The notes beneath the pieces were generated by a model that saw only the letters and a program-made list of their open reading frames with translations, had not been told where the DNA came from and did no database searches. A stretch of DNA of 12,569 nucleotides from contig JAGODU010000114.1 of NCBI GenBank assembly GCA_017998095.1, forward strand, positions 1 through 12,569, written 5' to 3'. A program made the position numbers and the translations under genes. Shown in pieces: positions 8,330 to 12,569 of the stretch. The DNA is from Prolixibacteraceae bacterium. GTDB lineage: Bacteria > Bacteroidota > Bacteroidia > Bacteroidales > Prolixibacteraceae. How positions within the stretch are numbered: position 1 is the first letter of the stretch; each line of letters opens with the position of its first letter.

Positions 8330-11300
8330 TTATTTTATTATGATGCGTACTTTGTTTCTTTCTTTGCCTGTGCAAAGACTGTCAATGTATTTTGTAAGAA
8401 TGTCAATTGCCTCATTTGGAGTCACAGGTCTGTTTAACTGTTTTCTAATGTCATCTATGCCTATTTCAACTTTATCAATCCCTCTTGAAAGTGTTGAAAT
8501 AAGATTTCTTAATGGCTGGGCATTATCAACAGTTAATTCAATCTTCTCGTCCCGGAAAGCTTCGACCATTTGTTTTTCAGCCGATTTCAAAAGTTCGATG
8601 TTACTTTTAACACTTGGGTCTTTGAATATTGAACGCATCGCAACTACCCACTTGTCAAGTATTGATTCAAGCTGTTCTTCAATCTCTGAAATATTATAAC
8701 TTGGTTTACCATAGAACTCACGTGGATTGAAATCCTGATATGGTTCTTCCTTCACCTTTTGTAAAGTGATTGATGGGTCTGCTTCTTTTAATGATGTTAT
8801 AATGTTCAACCAGTTTTGGTAATCAGTGGCTGTAATAAATTCAGCATCTTTTATAATATCACAAATACGTTTTTTATCCGAGCTAAGTATTCTTTCCTTT
8901 GCACGGGCATCTTTTGGAGATAACCGGCATTTAAGATAATAATCATGATAATACTTCGCATACCTATCAATTAGTGAATTCAATAAAGCTTCGTATTGTC
9001 TGATTTCATTTTCCTTTCCTGATGTAAGCTTTGAGGGTAATTCACCAATTGCCAAACTCATGTCATTAAAAAGTGGTTGTTCACTTTCAATCATGTATGA
9101 TAATGCCTGACTCAGGTAATTAATTAACTTCTCAAATTTCGTGGCTAATGCGCTTAAAGTTTCGACTTTGTCACATAATTTATATGCTTGGAAGGTTTCA
9201 TTTAAAACGTCTGAAGTATAGCTAAAGCTTTTAAGCTTACCATAGGTATTATATGATTGAATTTTATCAAGTAATTCTGAAAGGTTATCAAGTTTTGTTC
9301 TGTAATCTTCTTCCTCGCTTGGTTTTAACAGGTTGCTTGATTTACATTTCAATCCGGAAGCCACTACAGCACGAATCCCCACAGTCTTTTCAACCATCTT
9401 CTTCGCTTCAGTAACAATTTTTATAGCAGTCTCAGGTTTTTCAATTTCTGTTGTCAAATCAGGTAATTGAAGACATTCAAATAATGTTTTTAAATGTTTT
9501 GTTGGTATTCCTTTTGGCTCTTTTACATTTTGGTATGAAAACATATCTTCATCAGAGAGAAGTTGTAAGTCATCAATAGATGAAGCCGTAAGAGTTCTGC
9601 TGCTCGACCATGTAATTTCAATATCTCCGGTAAAAACCATTGATGCCAGAACCGCAAATTGCAGTTGATGGTCGATTTTAAAATCTACTGAATACCACAA
9701 ATTAAGCGGAGCATAATGGCAATAAAGAATTTCATCTCTGTTCAATACTTTGCCCTTCCCTTTCGCAATTAATTTCTTCTTGACGCTATCAGCATATTTT
9801 GAATGCTGTGTGTCAATCCTTGTCCCATTCCACAAACCCAAGCCGGAAAGAATGGCTTCACCATCCCTGTTAGGTTGGGATGGTTTGATAATTTTGGTTA
9901 TCGCATTCTTTATCATCCCATCAAAATTATCCTTGGTCATTGGACGCAACAAATCAGTAAAGGCAGGGTAGTCAGGGAAATTATCGTTGAAATACTTATT
10001 CAGCACTCGTGCAGCAACATCTCTAAATATTACATCTTTTGTAGTACCTTCTCCCGGTAATGGGTAGGTTCTAAGTGCTTTTGCTTCACCCTTATATATT
10101 ACTTTAGTTTTAACAGTATATTCTTTTTCGAACACACTTATAGCTAAACTTAAATAATCTCTAATCTTTTCTTGGAATAGTTTTTTCTGATTTGATGAAG
10201 CAGAAATTTCTTTTGCTTTTGCAGCACCATACAAATAAATAAGTTCTTTAAAATCTTCGTTTAGCTCAGCCATATCAAAATAAACTTCATCAGGCTGGTC
10301 ATTACGTTTAATTGTATTAAAAATAGGACAGAAAAAGATGTAATACTGTTGAATGGGTTCAGTAGTGCTGCGTTCATTTGGATTACCAAAAAATATATAT
10401 CCGAGACGAAATCCCTTCTTATCCTTCCACTCCAAACTGTCTTCCCAGATTTTAAATCCGGTTCTATAAGTGTTTTGCTGTAATGCCAGCACATACTGAA
10501 GAAAATCAAAATAGTACTGGTCAGCTTGGTCAGGATTTCTTTTAATTACCTCAATAGCATAATCCTTAATGATTTGGTCGATATTGATGCCGCCTTCAAC
10601 TCTAATATAAAACTCAGAACTCACTTGGTCACGGTCAACATATTGTCCGGCAGTGGCAGAAACTACATGAGATGCCGTACTTTCAAAGTTTGCTTCAAGT
10701 AATTCTGCATCATTAATACCAGTCAGTGTAAGACATATGTCTTCTTTTAAGCTATGTGCAGTAGCACCATTCTTCTTATCAAGGTCATCACACAAAACTT
10801 TAATGGCAAGGGCATTAGCTATACTTGTTGCCAGTTGTTTTCTTCCTGCTCTTGCCCCTGTGAAATGAGAATTTATCCGGTCATAGACTATTTCAATCTT
10901 ATCTTTTACTGTCCGGATGTCAGGGAAGACCAGCATGGAAGGATTATTAGCAAGGTCTTTCCAATACATATCATATGTTATCAATCCCGGATTATCTGTT
11001 GGAACATCTTTGTTTATCAGTTCTTCGAAAGTGGCACTGAGTATCTTTAGTATTTCACGCTGGCTCTTACCATGTTTTATTCTTTCAAAATAGCTTATGT
11101 ATGCTGGATGAACCGGATATAAATCAACATAATCGTTAAGACTTCCATTAATGCCTTCAAACAAATGTGCATATTTCAGGAGATGTTCTCTTATGGCAGC
11201 TTTCTGATGCTCATTTTTTTTAAGTAGTCTTTCTTTAACAACAAATGCAACATCTTCTTTTGTTATTATAAGGTCGTCATATCTGTCTTCGACTTTATTC

Positions 11301-11995
11301 AAAATTTCAGCCTGATGTTGGAATTCAGGTGACCGGTATAAAAGTTCCTGAACACCAAACATGATTTTAAATCTGGAATTATCACATGCTTCACCAAGTT
11401 GTCGTAAAAGCATCAAGTCATAACTTAATTCATTCGGATTGCGTCCTTTTAGGTATTCCAATAGTTCATCAATCACAATTAAAAGGTGTTTGTCCGGGAA
11501 TACCTCTTCAAAGTCAGCCATCATTTTCTGGATAAGTTCCTTCCAGCTAAAAGCAGAAGCAGTATCAAATTTGTATTTAATGCCTTCCCTGTCCAAGAAT
11601 CTTTCAATTTGTGAAAAAACAATTTCTTTCAAAGGTCTGTCAGTTCCAATTTCAAATCGAAGCACTTTGTAATTTCCGGCAATCTTTGAAAATGCATCCT
11701 TCAAATCTTTTTCTGAAAGTAGTGTCAAATAATCTGAGTTTTCAGCCATGGCTGACACAAGAGCCATTAAGTGAGATTTACCCGTTCCGTAACTACCAAC
11801 TATCTGAATGCCTTTCTTCTCTTTTTTAATACCCGGTGCGAGATTCTTAATAATTATTTCATTCAAGTCCTCTTTGATTTTCTGTGAGAAGACAAAAGTC
11901 TTTACAAGGCTTTCAGCGACATCTTTCTGCCCTGAATTCACAAGTTTGACGACTGTGGTTATCGGCTCAAACTGAATCAATTCGTTGTATTTCAT
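8330..11995 (-). CDS. brxC: BrxC/PglY-type large P-loop ATPase
   Basis: This 1221-aa protein is the large AAA+-like ATPase common to BREX systems (BrxC, or PglY in the Pgl system). The N-terminal ATPase domain shows Walker A GSYGTGKSH (67-75) and Walker B LLIVIDELLEYL (171-182, catalytic D-E). A sensor-like stretch, FKIMFGVQELLY (209-220), follows. All are intact, so ATP hydrolysis is expected. The rest is long and mostly helical. It includes a conserved-looking segment around FFGNPNERSTT in the middle and a Lys/Glu-rich helical C-terminal third that could form coiled coils. BrxC is thought to be a core scaffold or motor of the exclusion complex; the detailed role is unknown. It starts 2 bp after the brxF stop and ends 4 bp before pglXI, without a Shine-Dalgarno sequence at its ATG. 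The frame is unbroken. Confidence 0.93.
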   Translation of the reverse strand: MKYNELIQFEPITTVVKLVNSGQKDVAESLVKTFVFSQKIKEDLNEIIIKNLAPGIKKEKKGIQIVGSYGTGKSHLMALVSAMAENSDYLTLLSEKDLKDAFSKIAGNYKVLRFEIGTDRPLKEIVFSQIERFLDREGIKYKFDTASAFSWKELIQKMMADFEEVFPDKHLLIVIDELLEYLKGRNPNELSYDLMLLRQLGEACDNSRFKIMFGVQELLYRSPEFQHQAEILNKVEDRYDDLIITKEDVAFVVKERLLKKNEHQKAAIREHLLKYAHLFEGINGSLNDYVDLYPVHPAYISYFERIKHGKSQREILKILSATFEELINKDVPTDNPGLITYDMYWKDLANNPSMLVFPDIRTVKDKIEIVYDRINSHFTGARAGRKQLATSIANALAIKVLCDDLDKKNGATAHSLKEDICLTLTGINDAELLEANFESTASHVVSATAGQYVDRDQVSSEFYIRVEGGINIDQIIKDYAIEVIKRNPDQADQYYFDFLQYVLALQQNTYRTGFKIWEDSLEWKDKKGFRLGYIFFGNPNERSTTEPIQQYYIFFCPIFNTIKRNDQPDEVYFDMAELNEDFKELIYLYGAAKAKEISASSNQKKLFQEKIRDYLSLAISVFEKEYTVKTKVIYKGEAKALRTYPLPGEGTTKDVIFRDVAARVLNKYFNDNFPDYPAFTDLLRPMTKDNFDGMIKNAITKIIKPSQPNRDGEAILSGLGLWNGTRIDTQHSKYADSVKKKLIAKGKGKVLNRDEILYCHYAPLNLWYSVDFKIDHQLQFAVLASMVFTGDIEITWSSSRTLTASSIDDLQLLSDEDMFSYQNVKEPKGIPTKHLKTLFECLQLPDLTTEIEKPETAIKIVTEAKKMVEKTVGIRAVVASGLKCKSSNLLKPSEEEDYRTKLDNLSELLDKIQSYNTYGKLKSFSYTSDVLNETFQAYKLCDKVETLSALATKFEKLINYLSQALSYMIESEQPLFNDMSLAIGELPSKLTSGKENEIRQYEALLNSLIDRYAKYYHDYYLKCRLSPKDARAKERILSSDKKRICDIIKDAEFITATDYQNWLNIITSLKEADPSITLQKVKEEPYQDFNPREFYGKPSYNISEIEEQLESILDKWVVAMRSIFKDPSVKSNIELLKSAEKQMVEAFRDEKIELTVDNAQPLRNLISTLSRGIDKVEIGIDDIRKQLNRPVTPNEAIDILTKYIDSLCTGKERNKVRIIIK

Positions 11996-11997
11996 AA

Positions 11998-12465
11998 TTA
12001 TATCTCGATTTTATTAATTTTTGTTTCCGAAAAGTTTATCTGGTAATCTGGCTCGTTTTGCCAGTATAACATTGAATTATCACGGACATTCCCATCCCAA
12101 AGCAAAATTACCCCGATGTTTTTGGAATAAGCTTTTAGCAGTCTTGCAGCATCAATTTGAAGGAATGGTTCAAGTAAAAAACCTATATTTTTGATGATTA
12201 CAAATGAAATGTTATTCTGGACATCATTATTCTGATGATTATCAAGAAGAAAGTTCATATAGTCAGGTACATTATTTAAAGCAAGATTAAGGGATTTTTC
12301 TTTTAAATATGAAGCCAACTCGAAACCTATGTCCAGAATTTTCAGACCCAAACTATCCAGTCTGTTCAGGACTAAATCTTTTTGTGATTCGGAAAAATCA
12401 ATCCAGTATAACTTATAACTTCTATGCCTATCAATTTCTATCATATTGAATGATGTATGTTCCAC
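11998..12465 (-). CDS. brxF: BrxF, small type 3 BREX protein with degenerate P-loop
   Basis: BrxF is a protein of about 150 aa specific to type 3 BREX, encoded directly before brxC and described as P-loop-containing. This copy (155 aa) matches in size, position and general pattern. There is an N-terminal strand (SYKLYWIDF, 16-24) and a central strand and helix (ISFVIIKNIGFLLEPFLQ, 86-103). A strand leading to W-D-G at 123-125 (IGVILLWDG) follows, then LYWQNEPDY (133-141). This resembles the family's C-terminal pattern as I remember it: W-x-G, a gap, then an aromatic-x-x-P-x-Y. Where Walker A is expected the sequence is WIDFSESQKDLVL, without G-x4-G-K-S/T. The expected Walker B acidic residue after the central strand is replaced by K92-N. 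The listed start is GTG at 12465; an ATG at 12444 (148 aa) is an equal candidate, and neither has a Shine-Dalgarno sequence. The stop lies 2 bp before brxC. Confidence 0.75.
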   Translation of the reverse strand: MEHTSFNMIEIDRHRSYKLYWIDFSESQKDLVLNRLDSLGLKILDIGFELASYLKEKSLNLALNNVPDYMNFLLDNHQNNDVQNNISFVIIKNIGFLLEPFLQIDAARLLKAYSKNIGVILLWDGNVRDNSMLYWQNEPDYQINFSETKINKIEI

Positions 12466-12486
12466 GGCAGTACTATTAAACTTTAA

Positions 12487-12569
12487 TTATTTGATTTGGT
12501 TAATGGTTTCCCTAAGAGCATCTTTTAAGAATGGTTGATTTTTAAAATCATGCAAAATCTTCTCCGAAA
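12487..12569 (-). CDS. C-terminal fragment of an unidentified upstream gene
   Basis: One frame is open from the right edge of the window (first full codon at 12567) to a TAA at 12487-12489, giving 26 residues that start SEKILHDFKNQPFLKDALRE and end INQIK. The sequence is amphipathic and helical with coding-like composition; the other two frames are closed within 50 bases. The gap to the brxF GTG is 21 bp (42 bp to the alternative ATG). The gene is therefore very likely part of the same operon and transcribed with the BREX genes. Too little is present to name it; it could be a regulator, a BREX accessory protein or an unrelated defence gene. The 5' part lies outside the window. Confidence 0.65.
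   Translation of the reverse strand, partial: SEKILHDFKNQPFLKDALRETINQIK

Noticed and set aside
359..12465. DISARM, type 1 BREX or type 2 Pgl as alternative identities.
   Set aside because: PglZ rules out DISARM. There is no BrxL or BrxB (type 1) and no PglW kinase (type 2). The gene order and the SNF2-like helicase fit type 3.
1..12569. Mobile elements, tRNA attachment sites, CRISPR repeats.
   Set aside because: No transposase or integrase, no direct or inverted terminal repeats, no tRNA-like sequence and no regularly spaced repeats were seen on reading. Genomic-island boundaries, if any, are outside the window.

Overview
This window is almost entirely one tightly packed minus-strand operon. 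It encodes what looks like a complete type 3 BREX (bacteriophage exclusion) anti-phage system. In transcription order, right to left, the genes are: an upstream gene of which only the C-terminus is present (12487-12569), brxF (12465-11998), brxC (11995-8330), pglXI methyltransferase (8325-5680), brxHII helicase (5680-2879), pglZ (2886-1066) and brxA (1069-359). A small, apparently frame-disrupted gene follows brxA (about 356 to 66). This order, brxF-brxC-pglXI-brxHII-pglZ-brxA, is the canonical type 3 layout as I know it. The type 1 protein BrxL and the type 2 kinase PglW are absent.

The organism is probably a member of Bacteroidota or a close relative. The DNA is AT-rich (roughly a third G+C by eye). 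The proteins are rich in Lys, Asn and Ile, and the start codons almost all lack a recognisable Shine-Dalgarno sequence, as is usual in that phylum. This is inference from composition; no rRNA or tRNA gene is present to confirm it.

Adjacent genes meet at +2, +4, -1, -8 and -4 bp (plus is a gap, minus an overlap), so they are almost certainly co-transcribed and probably translationally coupled. No promoter, terminator, transposase, tRNA, CRISPR array or long repeat is visible. The operon promoter must lie beyond the right edge, at or before the truncated upstream gene.

By analogy with studied BREX systems, the methyltransferase PglX marks host DNA. The large ATPase BrxC, the alkaline-phosphatase-fold protein PglZ, the helicase BrxHII and the small proteins BrxA and BrxF make up the machinery that blocks unmodified phage DNA. 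The mechanism of type 3 in particular is poorly known.

Three points deserve a second look. First, BrxF belongs to a family described as P-loop proteins, but here it has neither a Walker A nor a clear Walker B motif. Second, the short gene after brxA reads best as one protein split over three frames, with both breaks at G-runs. Third, an unidentified gene sits directly upstream in the same probable operon and may be an accessory component or regulator.
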